This document shows positions 47,352-57,032 of a DNA stretch of 64,000 nucleotides, piece by piece (within the stretch, counting starts at the first letter, position 1; each line of letters starts with the position of its first letter). The translations under genes were made by a program, and so were the position numbers. Source of the DNA: Pseudomonas mohnii (GTDB lineage Bacteria > Pseudomonadota > Gammaproteobacteria > Pseudomonadales > Pseudomonadaceae); assembly GCF_900105115.1 (NCBI RefSeq), contig NZ_FNRV01000001.1, positions 62,001-126,000 of the forward strand. Reading direction: 5' to 3'. The notes beneath the pieces were generated by a model. The model saw only the letters and a list, made by a program, of their open reading frames with translations, was not told where the DNA came from and ran no database searches.

Positions 47352-49004
47352 ATGTTCAAGACAATCACGATCGCTCAGCGTCTGTGGCTTTGGGCGCTGT
47401 TGGCCACCTTGTTGTTCGTGCTGGCGGTCGGTTTTGGCGCCCACGGCCTGCAACAGGCGCGCGACAGCCTGCGAGCGATCAACGAAGACAACCTGGCGAC
47501 GCTGCTGATGTTTGGCGAGGTCCGGCAGCGCCTCGATGAGAGCCGGCGCCAGGTCCTGCTCGCCATCCAGCAAGACCCCGAGGGCCCGTTGGTGGCGGCG
47601 TTCGACCGTCCCGTCGAAGCCACCCTGAGCGCAATCGAGACCAGCAACCGGACGCTTGATCTACGCTGGGCGCAGTACCGCCAGCGCACGCTGAGCAGTG
47701 AGGAACAACAGGCGGCCGACGCCTTTGCCGCGCATTACCAGGCCTGGAAGGACGAGTTGCAAATCCTTCTGGAAACGTTTCGAGCCGGCGACTTCAGATT
47801 GCCGGGCATTCTTTCATTCCTGCGCATGGCCGAGCCTGAGGGCGATGCCGCCGTGCTTGAGCTGGGCAAGTTGCAAGCGATCCAGCAGGCGGCGGCCGAG
47901 CACGCGTATGAAGCGGCGCAGCAACGCTATCGCTCGACCTTGATGGCGTATCTGGCATTGGCCCTGTTCGGTGTGTTCGCGGGCAGCCTGACCGCGTTTT
48001 CCACCCTGACCCGGCTCAAGCGTGCCTTTGCCCAGGCGGGTGCCAGTGTCCGCGCCATCGCCGCTGGCGACTTGTCCCGGACCATCGAGGTCAAGGGGCA
48101 TGACGAGTTCTCGCGGATGCTGGGTGACATCGCGGCGATGCGTGACAACCTGCACAGGCTGATCTCGCAAATGCGCGTGCTGGTCAAACGTGTCAGTTCT
48201 GAGGCCAGGCACATGGCCGAGTCGGCGGAACTGGCCTCGTTGGCCACCCGGCAGCAGGCTGATGCGGTGCGCGGCATCTCCAGCGCGGTCGAACACCTGT
48301 CGGGGTCGATTGGCGAAGTGGAGAATCATGTGGGCATGTCGCGCAGCATCACCCAACACTCGGCGGCGCGTTCGGGCAAAAGCGAAGATTTTATCCGCGA
48401 CATGGCCCGGGAGATGAACCGTATCAGCGATGTGATCAGCGATACCGCGGTGCATATTCGCGAACTGGAAGGTTTTTCCGGTGAAATCAGCCATGTGCTC
48501 AATGTGATTCGCAGCATTGCCGAGCAAACCAATCTGCTGGCCCTGAACGCCGCTATCGAAGCGGCGCGGGCGGGAGAGCAGGGGCGTGGGTTTGCCGTGG
48601 TCGCCGACGAAGTCAGGATGTTGGCGCAGCGTACCGCCCGCTCGATTGGCGAGATCGATCTGACGGTGCAACGCATCCAGGAAGGTACGCTGGCGGTGGT
48701 CGACGGTATGGGCCGGGTGGTGGACCGGGTGAATGACGGGGTCAGCCTGGCGCATCAAGCTGGCGACTCGGTGGCGCAGATTCGCAGTGGCACCGATGAC
48801 GTGATCCGAAGTGTCGACACCATTGCCACGGTAATCACTGAACAGGTGCGGGTGACCCGGGAAATGGTCGCGCGGGTCGACAGTGTCTCGGCGGGCACCG
48901 GCGCGCTGTCGGCCGGCGCCGGGCGAAGTGCGATTGCCGCGCTGGATCTGGAACAACTGGCGCAAGAGCTGGATCAGCTGTCGTCACGCTTCAATGTGGT
49001 TTGA
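47352..49004 (+). CDS. Methyl-accepting chemotaxis protein
   Basis: A 550-residue receptor. TM1 covers about residues 8-30, a periplasmic four-helix-bundle ligand domain follows to about residue 195, and TM2 lies at about 198-218. The HAMP domain contains AIAAGDLSRTIEVKGHDEFSRML, and the signalling hairpin contains [42 protein letters not shown] 47352 is preferred to the upstream in-frame GTG at 47301 because it gives a proper N-terminal anchor. It probably senses a compound handled by nearby genes; no CheB/R pentapeptide is present. Confidence 0.88.
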   Translation: MFKTITIAQRLWLWALLATLLFVLAVGFGAHGLQQARDSLRAINEDNLATLLMFGEVRQRLDESRRQVLLAIQQDPEGPLVAAFDRPVEATLSAIETSNRTLDLRWAQYRQRTLSSEEQQAADAFAAHYQAWKDELQILLETFRAGDFRLPGILSFLRMAEPEGDAAVLELGKLQAIQQAAAEHAYEAAQQRYRSTLMAYLALALFGVFAGSLTAFSTLTRLKRAFAQAGASVRAIAAGDLSRTIEVKGHDEFSRMLGDIAAMRDNLHRLISQMRVLVKRVSSEARHMAESAELASLATRQQADAVRGISSAVEHLSGSIGEVENHVGMSRSITQHSAARSGKSEDFIRDMAREMNRISDVISDTAVHIRELEGFSGEISHVLNVIRSIAEQTNLLALNAAIEAARAGEQGRGFAVVADEVRMLAQRTARSIGEIDLTVQRIQEGTLAVVDGMGRVVDRVNDGVSLAHQAGDSVAQIRSGTDDVIRSVDTIATVITEQVRVTREMVARVDSVSAGTGALSAGAGRSAIAALDLEQLAQELDQLSSRFNVV

Positions 49005-49090
49005 ATGCCTGGCGGGACAGGGTTGTTCGCCGAAAGAAAAAAGCCGTTTAATCACCCCTAAAACAATAATTGACAGGGCGCGAGACCATT

Positions 49091-50686
49091 ATGCAAAACG
49101 ACGAATACCGATTCATGACTGCCCAGCCATCCACTGCTTGCGACGCTGCGCAGAGTGGCTGGCCCCGTCGGAGCGTGCTCAAGGCCGGCGCCCTGGCCGT
49201 GGGGGTCGGCCTCCTCGGGCGATTCGCCGATGCCCGCTCCGAAGGACTGTCCAACAGTGACTACCAGGGGCTGGACGCCTGGGCGATGGGCCAGGCGATC
49301 CGTAGTGGCGAGCTGCAACCGGCCGACTTGCTGGCGGCCGCGCTGGCGCGCTGCCAGGCGGTCAATGGCCGGGTCAAGGCGGTGAACATGCTGCACGAGG
49401 ACTACGCCAGGGCGTTGTTGGCCCAGCGTCGCGCCGCTGGTACTGAAAAGCAGGGCCCGCTGGCCGGGGTTCCGGTACTGATCAAAGACCTCAATACCTA
49501 TCTGCAAGGCACCTCGACCAGCAACGGTTGCCGTTTATTCAAGGACGCGCCGCCCGCTCCCCGGACCAGTACCCTGATCACCCGCTACGAACAGGCCGGC
49601 GCCGTGCCCTTCGGCAAGACGACTTGTCCCGAGTTCGGCCTGACCACCACCACCGAATCCAAGCTGTGGGGGCAGACGTGCAACCCATGGAACCTGGCCA
49701 TGAGCGCCGGCGGATCCTCCGGTGGCGCGGCGGCCGCAGTGGCGGCCGGCATCGTGCCCGTCGCCCATGCCACCGACGGCGGCGGCTCGATCCGCATTCC
49801 CGCGTCCTATTGCGGTCTGGTGGGACTCAAGCCCAGCCGCTATCGCACCCCCAGCGGTCCGGGGCATTTCGAAGGCTGGTTCGGTGCCAGTGTCGCCAAC
49901 GTCGTCTCGCGCTCGGTGCGTGACACCGCGCTGTTTCTCGACGCGGGCCAGGGCCATGAGGTCGGTAGTGCCTATTGGAGCCCACCGCTGTTGCGGCCCT
50001 ATGTCGAAGAATTGCAGCGCGAACCGGGCAAGTTGCGAGTCGCCGTGGTTCGCCAGTCGCTGACCGGTGCCGCGCTGGAACCGGCGATTGCGACCACGCT
50101 GGATCAGACCATCAAGCAGTTGCTGGGGCTGGGGCATGAAGTCGAGGAACTGACGCTGAACATCGACCCTGGCCAGTTGTTCGGCGCTCACGGCGCGGTG
50201 ATTGGCACAGCCTTGCGTACGGCCATTCAAGACCGTGAACAAGTGCTGGGGCGGGCTGCCACCGCGCAGGACCTGGAGCAAATCACCCTGGTCAACCTTG
50301 GGCGAGCCAAGATGACCACCGGCGAAGCCCTGTATCGCGCCCGGCAGTCGTTCGAAAGCATCGGCGCGACCATGGAGCAACCCTTCGAGCGCTTCGATGT
50401 GATCCTCTCACCGGTGACCGCCAACCTGACCCCGCAACTGGGCCTGTTGACGCTGGATCAGCCTTGGGACAGCTATGCCCATCACGCCATGGGTAGCGCC
50501 GGTTTCACCGTGTTGGCCAACGTCAGTGGGCAACCGGCCATTTCCCTGCCCCTGGGACAGAGCGACAGCGGCATGCCCGTGGGCATGATGTTCACCGCCC
50601 GCCTGGGAGGTGAAGATGGACTGTTGCGTCTGGCCCACCAGTTGGAACAAGACCGCCCCTGGGCGGCAAGGCGCGCAGTCCTCTGA
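49091..50686 (+). CDS. Amidase-signature hydrolase with Tat signal
   Basis: A 531-residue amidase. The N-terminus carries a twin-arginine signal ([20 protein letters not shown], about residues 24-43), so it is exported folded. The Lys-cisSer-Ser triad is visible as Lys in PVLIKDLNT, Ser in [12 protein letters not shown] and Ser in [12 protein letters not shown]. It hydrolyses an amide in the periplasm. Beside steroid-type genes a conjugated bile-acid amidase is a reasonable guess, since amidase-signature enzymes can serve that role, but other amides or esters fit the sequence equally well. Confidence 0.85.
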   Translation: MQNDEYRFMTAQPSTACDAAQSGWPRRSVLKAGALAVGVGLLGRFADARSEGLSNSDYQGLDAWAMGQAIRSGELQPADLLAAALARCQAVNGRVKAVNMLHEDYARALLAQRRAAGTEKQGPLAGVPVLIKDLNTYLQGTSTSNGCRLFKDAPPAPRTSTLITRYEQAGAVPFGKTTCPEFGLTTTTESKLWGQTCNPWNLAMSAGGSSGGAAAAVAAGIVPVAHATDGGGSIRIPASYCGLVGLKPSRYRTPSGPGHFEGWFGASVANVVSRSVRDTALFLDAGQGHEVGSAYWSPPLLRPYVEELQREPGKLRVAVVRQSLTGAALEPAIATTLDQTIKQLLGLGHEVEELTLNIDPGQLFGAHGAVIGTALRTAIQDREQVLGRAATAQDLEQITLVNLGRAKMTTGEALYRARQSFESIGATMEQPFERFDVILSPVTANLTPQLGLLTLDQPWDSYAHHAMGSAGFTVLANVSGQPAISLPLGQSDSGMPVGMMFTARLGGEDGLLRLAHQLEQDRPWAARRAVL

Positions 50687-50701
50687 GACAACGCACACCT
50701 G

Positions 50702-50733
50702 TTGTGGCGAGGGAGCAAGCTCCCTCGCCACAA
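50702..50733. repeat. REP-type palindrome after the amidase gene
   Basis: A perfect 15-base stem (50702-50716 with 50719-50733), TTGTGGCGAGGGAGC and its complement, with an AA loop. This is a common Pseudomonas REP type and may also end transcription. Confidence 0.8.
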
Positions 50734-50916
50734 AAAAGCGCTGTCACCCCAAGCCATCCCTCGCAGCACCAGCAAGCGCCCTACGCACACACGCCTTCCT
50801 AGTCCGCTTTGACGATGAGCACGGCCCGTGCAGCCCCGATCATGGGTTGCACTCCGCCCGCGTTCGCGCAGCGTCGATGGCGGTTATTTCTGACCTCAGC
50901 TAATGGCACAATAATA

Positions 50917-52626
50917 ATGACGGCTCAAGTTCAGTCTCAGACCCACTACGACGTGATTGTCGTTGGTTCGGGAGCAGGTGCAATGACGTCGGCGGTGTTC
51001 CTCGCCGACCAGGGTTTCAGCGTGCTGATCGTGGAGAAAAGCGATAAGTACGGTGGCACCTCGGCGATCTCCGGCGGCGGCATCTGGATCCCCAACAACC
51101 ACTATTTTGCACGCCTGAACGGCAACGACGATTACGACACGGCGTTGCGTTATCTGAAGGCCGCGGCGGGCGATCAGGTTGAGGAAATCCGCCTTCGCAC
51201 CTATCTGGACAACGCACCGAAGATGATCGAAGCGCTGGCCCGTACCAGCCGGGTGCGCTACGCGGTGGCCTCCAAATACCCCGATTATTACCCGCACCTG
51301 CCGGGCGCCTTGCCGGGCGGCAGGACGCTGGATCCGGAATTCTTCGATACCAGCCTGTTGGGTGACGAACTGGTCAACCTGCGCAAACCATCGCCCTCGA
51401 CGTTGCTCATGGGGTGCATCGCCTGGACCGCCCGCGATGCGCACAAGGTCATGGCGCGCAGTTTTGGCTGGCGCCTGCTCATCATGCGCCTGATGCTGCG
51501 ATACAAACTGGACTTCAAATGGCGTCGTAAAAGCAAGATAGATCGGCGTGCTTCGCTGGGCAGTTCGCTGGTGGCGTCGCTGCGACGCTCGCTGATGGAC
51601 CGCCATGTGCCGTTGTGGCTCAACACCGATTTTTCCGGGTTGCTCACCGAAGGCGGGCGGGTCAACGGCGTCACTGTGCGGCGTAACGGGGCCGAGATGC
51701 AATTGCACGCGCGCCATGGCGTGATCCTGGCGTCCGGTGGTTTTGAACAGAACCAGGCACTGCGTGAAAAATATCTGCCGCAACCGACCCGCATGGCCTG
51801 GAGTGCAACCCCTCCGGGGAATAACACCGGCGCGGCACTGGAGGCCGGGCTGGCGCAGGGGGCGGCCACTGCCTTGATGGATTGGGCCTGGTGGGCCCCG
51901 ACCATCGCCGTACCGGGCGAGGAAAAACCCCGGGGGATCTTTGCCGAGCGCGCGTTCCCTGGCGCCATCGTGGTCAACAGCCTGGGGCAGCGCTTCGTCA
52001 ACGAAGCCGCTCCCTACCTCGAATTCGTCGATGCCATGTACCGCGACAACGGACTCACCGGTGGCAAGTCGGTTCCGGCCTGGGTGATTTTCGACGGGCA
52101 TTTCCGTTTCAACTATGCGATGGGACCGTTGATGCCGGCGCAGATCATGCCCGACAGCCGCTTGCGCAAGGAATGGCTGAACACCCTGTACTGGAAGGAC
52201 GAGTCCCTGACCGGGCTGGCGAGGCAGATCGGTGTCGATGCCGTCGGTCTCGAAGCCACCGTGGTCAAGGTCAACGAGTACGCGCGCACGGGCAAGGACT
52301 CGGACTTCGGGCGCGGCGGCAATGTGTTCGACCGTTACTATGGCGACAGCACCATCAAGCCTAATCCGTGCCTGGCACCGTTGCGCAAGGGACCTTACTA
52401 CGCCATGCGCCTGGATGCGGGAGACATTGGCACCAAGGGTGGTTTGCTGACCAACGAACATGCACAGGTGGTCCGCGAGGACGGCGCGCCTATCGACGGG
52501 CTGTACGCGATCGGCAACTGTTCGGCATCGGTGATGGGGACCAGCTATCCGGGCGCCGGGGGCACCCTGGGGCCGGCGATGACCTTCGCTTATGTGGCCG
52601 CCAACCACTTGGCCAGCCAGCGATAG
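50917..52626 (+). CDS. 3-ketosteroid delta-1-dehydrogenase-like flavoprotein (TesH/KstD-like)
   Basis: A 569-residue FAD_binding_2 enzyme, the usual KstD length. The FAD fold reads VVGSGAGAMTSAVFLADQG (about residues 15-33), then EKSDKYGGTSAISGGGIWIPNN. The C-terminus has GNCSASVMGTSYPGAGGTLGPAMTF, where Tyr544 and Gly548 align with the catalytic Tyr487/Gly491 pair of Rhodococcus KstD1. ATG 50917 is used; the longer frame from 50809 lacks a binding site. Expected reaction: 1,2-desaturation of a 3-keto-ring A. It precedes a second flavoprotein by eight bases, like the tesH/tesI pair. Confidence 0.85.
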   Translation: MTAQVQSQTHYDVIVVGSGAGAMTSAVFLADQGFSVLIVEKSDKYGGTSAISGGGIWIPNNHYFARLNGNDDYDTALRYLKAAAGDQVEEIRLRTYLDNAPKMIEALARTSRVRYAVASKYPDYYPHLPGALPGGRTLDPEFFDTSLLGDELVNLRKPSPSTLLMGCIAWTARDAHKVMARSFGWRLLIMRLMLRYKLDFKWRRKSKIDRRASLGSSLVASLRRSLMDRHVPLWLNTDFSGLLTEGGRVNGVTVRRNGAEMQLHARHGVILASGGFEQNQALREKYLPQPTRMAWSATPPGNNTGAALEAGLAQGAATALMDWAWWAPTIAVPGEEKPRGIFAERAFPGAIVVNSLGQRFVNEAAPYLEFVDAMYRDNGLTGGKSVPAWVIFDGHFRFNYAMGPLMPAQIMPDSRLRKEWLNTLYWKDESLTGLARQIGVDAVGLEATVVKVNEYARTGKDSDFGRGGNVFDRYYGDSTIKPNPCLAPLRKGPYYAMRLDAGDIGTKGGLLTNEHAQVVREDGAPIDGLYAIGNCSASVMGTSYPGAGGTLGPAMTFAYVAANHLASQR

Positions 52627-52634
52627 GAGGGGGT

Positions 52635-54332
52635 ATGGCGACGTTCGATGACAGCTTTTGCACCCCGATCCAGACACCCTTGCAAGTCGCCGACAGCGGT
52701 GCATTGGTGTGGGACGAGCATTGTGATGTGTTGATTATTGGCTGGGGCGCAGCCGGGGCCTGCGCGGCGCTCGAGGCACGTGCCCAGGGCGCGGATGTGT
52801 TGATTGCCGACCGCTTTACCGGTGGCGGTGCCAGCGCTAAAAGCGGCGGGGTAGTCTACGCCGGTGGCGGCACTCGGCATCAGCAGGCCGCGGGCTATAA
52901 CGACACCCCCGAAGCGATGTTTGATTACCTCAAGCATGAAACCCGAAATGTGGTCAGCGACGACACCCTGCGGCGCTTCTGTGCCGACAGCGTCAGCAAC
53001 CTCCAATGGCTGGAAAGTCACGGAGCGCCCTATGGTCACCGGATGCCCCCGGGAGGCAAGACCTCGTACCCGCCGGATGGCTATTTTCTCTACTACTCCG
53101 GCAACGAGCTGGTCCCGCAACACGGCGGGCCATTGCCGCCGGCACCCCGGGGGCATCGTACCGTCGGCAAGGGGCAGTGCGGAGCCGTGCTGTATGGCCA
53201 CCTCAAGGCCGCGTGTTTGCGTGCCGGGGCGCGGCCGCTGCTGCAAGCGGCGGCGAAACGCCTGGTGGTCGATGCTCAAGGCTGCGTGCTCGGTGCCGAG
53301 ATCTGGTGCATGCCGCCCGACAGTGCGCAAGCGCAGTTGCATGCGCGCCTGGCCGCTCGTGCCGAGCGCTTGCAGAATTTCGCCCCGGGTTACTGCAGGA
53401 AACTGCGGGAGCGGGTCGGCCAGCTCGAACGGAATTTCGCCCGGCCACGACTGGTTCGCGCCAGGAGCGGCGTCATCCTCAGTACCGGCGGGTTCATTTT
53501 CAATCGCGAGCTGATCAAGCGCCATGCGCCGAAATTCCAGCGAAATTTCAAAGTGGGTGCCACAGGTTGTGATGGCAGCGGCCTGCGGCTGGGGACCAGC
53601 GTCGGCGGTCAGGGCTCGGGGCTGGAGCGGGTCTCGGCCTGGCGTTTCATCAACCCGCCGTACAGTTGGCACAAAGGGCTGGTGGTCAATCGCGAAGGTC
53701 GGCGTTTCTGCAACGAAGAGGTCTACGGGGCGACCCTGGGGCAACCCTTGATGGAAGAGCAGGGCGGCAAGGCGTGGTTGGTGCTGGATGCGCCATTGCG
53801 CAAGAAGGCCATCCGTGAGGCCTTGTTTGGAGGCTATTGGTGGTTTCAAAGCTTTCCGGCCCTGGCCCTGATGCTGTTCAAGGTGCGCAAGGGCAAGCAC
53901 CTGAGCGAGTTGGCCGCCATTACCGGCATGAACGCGACGGTGCTGCGCGAATCGGTGCTGGCCGCCAACGCTGCAGCCCGTGGCGAGGCGCCCGATCCGT
54001 TCGGCAAGTCGCCGGGTGGGCGTCAGGTGCTCAATCATGGGCCGTTTTATGCCGTCGACATTTCCGTGACTAACCCGGTCTTTCCATTGGGTGCCCTCAC
54101 GCTCGGCGGGTTGCGGGTGGACGAGGACAACGGCGCGGTGCTCGACGGCAACGGGCTGGCGATACCGGGTCTGTACGCCGCCGGGCGCACCGCGCTGGGC
54201 ATTCCTTCGCACCTTTATATCAGCGGTTTATCCCTGGCTGACTGCGTGTTTTCCGGACGCCGTGCCGGAGCGGCCGCCGCCCGGCTCGTGGACCAACAGC
54301 AGCAGGCCTTTGCGCGAGAGACGACATCATGA
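52635..54332 (+). CDS. FAD-dependent dehydrogenase, 3-ketosteroid 4(5alpha)-dehydrogenase-like (TesI-like)
   Basis: A 565-residue FAD_binding_2 enzyme. The FAD fold IIGWGAAGACAALEARAQG begins near residue 35, after an N-terminal extension. FTGGGASAKSGGVVYAGGGT follows, and the C-terminal signature is GLYAAGRTALGIPSHLYISGLSLADCVFSGRRAG, which differs from the YPGAG type of its neighbour. TAGGAGGGGGT just before the ATG is a strong binding site. It overlaps the SDR gene by four bases. The likely role is 4,5-desaturation of a 3-keto-5alpha steroid or a similar alicyclic ketone. Confidence 0.78.
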   Translation: MATFDDSFCTPIQTPLQVADSGALVWDEHCDVLIIGWGAAGACAALEARAQGADVLIADRFTGGGASAKSGGVVYAGGGTRHQQAAGYNDTPEAMFDYLKHETRNVVSDDTLRRFCADSVSNLQWLESHGAPYGHRMPPGGKTSYPPDGYFLYYSGNELVPQHGGPLPPAPRGHRTVGKGQCGAVLYGHLKAACLRAGARPLLQAAAKRLVVDAQGCVLGAEIWCMPPDSAQAQLHARLAARAERLQNFAPGYCRKLRERVGQLERNFARPRLVRARSGVILSTGGFIFNRELIKRHAPKFQRNFKVGATGCDGSGLRLGTSVGGQGSGLERVSAWRFINPPYSWHKGLVVNREGRRFCNEEVYGATLGQPLMEEQGGKAWLVLDAPLRKKAIREALFGGYWWFQSFPALALMLFKVRKGKHLSELAAITGMNATVLRESVLAANAAARGEAPDPFGKSPGGRQVLNHGPFYAVDISVTNPVFPLGALTLGGLRVDEDNGAVLDGNGLAIPGLYAAGRTALGIPSHLYISGLSLADCVFSGRRAGAAAARLVDQQQQAFARETTS

Positions 54333-55108
54333 CGAACAACCACAACAACACGAATGGCCGTGTACACGGCAAGGTTGCACTGGTCACCGGAGGTGCGAAG
54401 GGCATCGGGCGGGCCAGCGCTCGCCTGTTGGCGGCGCAAGGCGCCCACGTGCTGATCAGCGACCTGGATGTCGCGGCGGGTGAGGCCTTGGCCGCCGAGA
54501 TCGGTCCGGCGGCGACCTTTATCCGGCATGACGCCAGCAGTGAGAGCGATTGGCGCGACGTCATGGTTCATCTGCGCGAGCACCATGGCCGGCTGGATAT
54601 TCTGCTGAACAACGCCGGCATCCTCCTGCACGCCAACATCGAGGACGCGACTCTGCAGGACTGGCACAAGGTCATGCGGGTGAACGCCGACAGCGTATTC
54701 ATCGGGTGTCGCGAAGGGATCGCGCTGATGAAGCAAACCGGCGGTTCGATCATCAACCTGTCATCGATCGCGGCCCTTGCCGGGCGCGACGATTACGTAG
54801 CGTACAGCGCGTCCAAGGGGGCGGTGGCGGCGTTGTCGCGTTCGGTGGCGGCGCTCTGCCGGCGCCGAAAATACCGGATTCGCTGCAATACGTTACACCC
54901 CGATGGTGTCCTCACGGACATGACCCGTGGCAGCTTCCCCCAAGGCCTCGATCCGACGCGCATGACCATCGACAGCGACCCTATGAACCGCATGTGCCTG
55001 CCCGAGGACGTAGCCGCCAGCGTGTTGTTCCTCGCCAGCGACGAATCGCGGGCGATCAATGGCGTCGAGCTGCGCATCGACAGCGGGCAGATGATCATGA
55101 GTATCTAG
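54329..55108 (+). CDS. Short-chain dehydrogenase, 3beta/17beta-hydroxysteroid dehydrogenase-like
   Basis: A 259-residue classical SDR with TGGAKGIG (residues about 20-27), NNAGI, Ser in NLSSIAAL and YSASK. Several stretches recall the Comamonas 3beta/17beta-HSD: FIRHDASSESDW, SVFIGCREGIALMKQTGGSIIN and IRCNTLHPDGVLTDM. The similarity is from memory and should be confirmed by alignment. It is translationally coupled to the TesI-like gene and probably makes the 3-keto group that the two dehydrogenases need. Confidence 0.82.
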   Translation: MTNNHNNTNGRVHGKVALVTGGAKGIGRASARLLAAQGAHVLISDLDVAAGEALAAEIGPAATFIRHDASSESDWRDVMVHLREHHGRLDILLNNAGILLHANIEDATLQDWHKVMRVNADSVFIGCREGIALMKQTGGSIINLSSIAALAGRDDYVAYSASKGAVAALSRSVAALCRRRKYRIRCNTLHPDGVLTDMTRGSFPQGLDPTRMTIDSDPMNRMCLPEDVAASVLFLASDESRAINGVELRIDSGQMIMSI

Positions 55109-55167
55109 CGACCCGTCACGCGGTTTGTCTGCAGGCATGCAGACAGCCCGCGTGACCCTTGACGACC

Positions 55168-55250
55168 ATCGCGAGCAGGCTCGTGCACACAGGTGGACGC
55201 GTTGGTTTTGGTGCCTGTACCTGAGCTCTGTGGGAGCGAGGGGATGCAGG
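55168..55250. repeat. Degenerate inverted pair of REP-like units
   Basis: CGCGAGCAGGCTCG (from about 55173) and CTCTGTGGGAGCGAG (from about 55229) are REP fragments in opposite orientation between two convergent genes. A hairpin TGTCTGCA-GGCA-TGCAGACA (55127-55146) just before may end transcription of the SDR gene. Confidence 0.5.
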
Positions 55251-55260
55251 GAGGGAGCGT

Positions 55261-56046
55261 TCAATCCCCCGTGAATCGAGCCGGGCGTTTTTCGATGAAG
55301 GCTTGCATGCCTTCCTTCTGATCGAGCGAGGCGAACAACAATGCATTGGCCTTGCGTTCCAGCGCCAGGCCCGCCTCCAGCGGCGCGTCCATGCCCGCCA
55401 GAATCACCTCCTTGATCTGTTCGGCCGCCAGGGCCGGCATTGCTGCGATGACCCGCGCCAGCTCCAGGGCGTGGCTCTGCACCTGGTCATCGTCGACCAG
55501 ATCGCTGACCAATCCCGCCACCCAAGCCTCTTCGGCGCTGATCGGCTGGCCGGTGAGCGCCATGCGCATCGCCTTGACCTTGCCCACCGCGCGCACCAGC
55601 CGCTGGGTGCCACCAATGCCGGGCATGATGCCGATACGGATCTCCGGTTGGCAGAAGCGCGCGCTGCGTCCGGCAACAATCAGGTCAGCGTGCATCGCCA
55701 GTTCGCACCCCCCGCCATAGGCATAACCGCAAACGGCGGCGATCACCGGCTTCGGACAGTGCTGGATCGGTCCCCAGACCCGCTCGGTGTGACGCTTGTA
55801 GATGTCGATGGCACCGACCCCGGCCATGCTGTTGATGTCTCCTCCTGCGGCGAACACCTTGTCACCGCCCGTCAGCACAATGCATCGCACCTGGGGATCG
55901 ACCGCCAGTTCACTGAAATAACGCGACAGCAGCGCCTGCAATTCCAGGCTCAAGGCGTTTGTCGCTTGCGGCCGGTTGAGCCGCAACAGCGCCACGCCCG
56001 GCAGAGGGCGTTCGAGCAGAACCGGTGCAACGGATGAATCGGACAT
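55261..56046 (-). CDS. Enoyl-CoA hydratase/isomerase (crotonase family)
   Basis: A 261-residue crotonase. The oxyanion-hole segment is FAAGGDINSMAG and the two catalytic Glu residues are in YAYGGGCELAMHADL and PEIRIGIMPGIGGTQRL, so hydratase activity is expected. ATG 56046 is chosen because GAGGAT lies seven bases before it; the ATG four codons earlier has no good site. It is the only gene of this block on the minus strand and is divergent from the SDR gene at 56185. It probably takes part in side-chain or ring beta-oxidation. Confidence 0.88.
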   Translation of the reverse strand: MSDSSVAPVLLERPLPGVALLRLNRPQATNALSLELQALLSRYFSELAVDPQVRCIVLTGGDKVFAAGGDINSMAGVGAIDIYKRHTERVWGPIQHCPKPVIAAVCGYAYGGGCELAMHADLIVAGRSARFCQPEIRIGIMPGIGGTQRLVRAVGKVKAMRMALTGQPISAEEAWVAGLVSDLVDDDQVQSHALELARVIAAMPALAAEQIKEVILAGMDAPLEAGLALERKANALLFASLDQKEGMQAFIEKRPARFTGD

Positions 56047-56184
56047 GGGCATCCTCAAGGACCAGGCAACGTAGGAATGACCGCCAGTGTCCTGTTCGCA
56101 CGGTTAAATTTTCATCGTCCGTTCAGACGTAGTTCGGCCCCGGATTCGTCCCTAGAGTGACCCTTGTCAGTAAACAAGGAGCAC

Positions 56185-56976
56185 ATGATGGAGCTGCATT
56201 CGAGTCTTGATTACAGCGGCAAGGTGGTGCTGATCACCGGTGGCACCAAAGGCATCGGCGCCGGTATTGCGCTGGGGTTTCTGGCTGCGAACGCACGGGT
56301 GATCGTCTGTGCTCGACGCGAGCCGGAACAGCTGCCGACGCTGGGCGGCAAGAGCGCAACCTTCATTGCCGCCGATGTGCGCGACCACGATTCCCTGCAA
56401 CGGCTGTTTACCACCGTCGAGCGCGATTTCGGACGCCTCGATGTGGTGATCAACAACGCCGGCGGCAGCCCTGCTGCCGACGCGGCCACGGCCTCGCCCA
56501 GGTTTCATGAAAGCATCATCGGCCTGAATCTGATCGCCCCACTGAACGTCGCCCAGCACGCCAACCGGCTGATGCAGGCGCAAGTCCAGGGCGGTTGCAT
56601 CGTCTTTATCGGCAGTATCAGTGCGTTGCGCCCCTCGCCAGGCACTGCTGCCTATGGCGCGGCCAAGGCCGGGGTCCTGGCGCTGGTGAATTCCCTGGCG
56701 GTGGAGTGGGGTCCCAAAGTGCGGGTGGTCACGGTCAGCCCGGGTCTGGTGCTGACTGAACAGGCGCATCTGCACTATGGCACCGAGGCCGGTATCGCTG
56801 CTGTCGCCGCCGGCATACCGGCGGCGCGCATGGCGGTTGCCGAAGACATTGCCAACGCCTGCCTGTACATCGCATCACCTCTGGCCAGTTACGCCAGCGG
56901 TTGCAATCTGTTGCTGCATGGCGGAGGTGAGCGTCCCGCCTTTCTTGGGGCCGCCGCGCAGGTTCTGCCCACCTGA
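56185..56976 (+). CDS. Short-chain dehydrogenase/reductase (IpdF-like group possible)
   Basis: A 263-residue SDR with TGGTKGIGAG (about residues 19-28), VINNAGG, Ser in FIGSISALRPS and the catalytic pair in YGAAK. AAGGAG lies four bases before ATG 56185. The C-terminus ends in a glycine-rich NLLLHGGGERP. It opens the plus-strand operon with the CoA-dependent side-chain genes and is likely a hydroxyacyl-CoA or hydroxysteroid dehydrogenase. Similar SDRs accompany these genes in the mycobacterial cholesterol regulon; the exact substrate is not clear. Confidence 0.8.
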   Translation: MMELHSSLDYSGKVVLITGGTKGIGAGIALGFLAANARVIVCARREPEQLPTLGGKSATFIAADVRDHDSLQRLFTTVERDFGRLDVVINNAGGSPAADAATASPRFHESIIGLNLIAPLNVAQHANRLMQAQVQGGCIVFIGSISALRPSPGTAAYGAAKAGVLALVNSLAVEWGPKVRVVTVSPGLVLTEQAHLHYGTEAGIAAVAAGIPAARMAVAEDIANACLYIASPLASYASGCNLLLHGGGERPAFLGAAAQVLPT

Positions 56977-57032
56977 TCGACCCGTGGCGGTGGCCGGGTC
57001 CGGCTGCCGCCTTCAATTTGAAGGAGACGACT

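Noticed and set aside
50896..54212. Two antisense frames of 602 and 540 codons
   Set aside because: Both mirror the KstD-like and TesI-like genes and have no domain.
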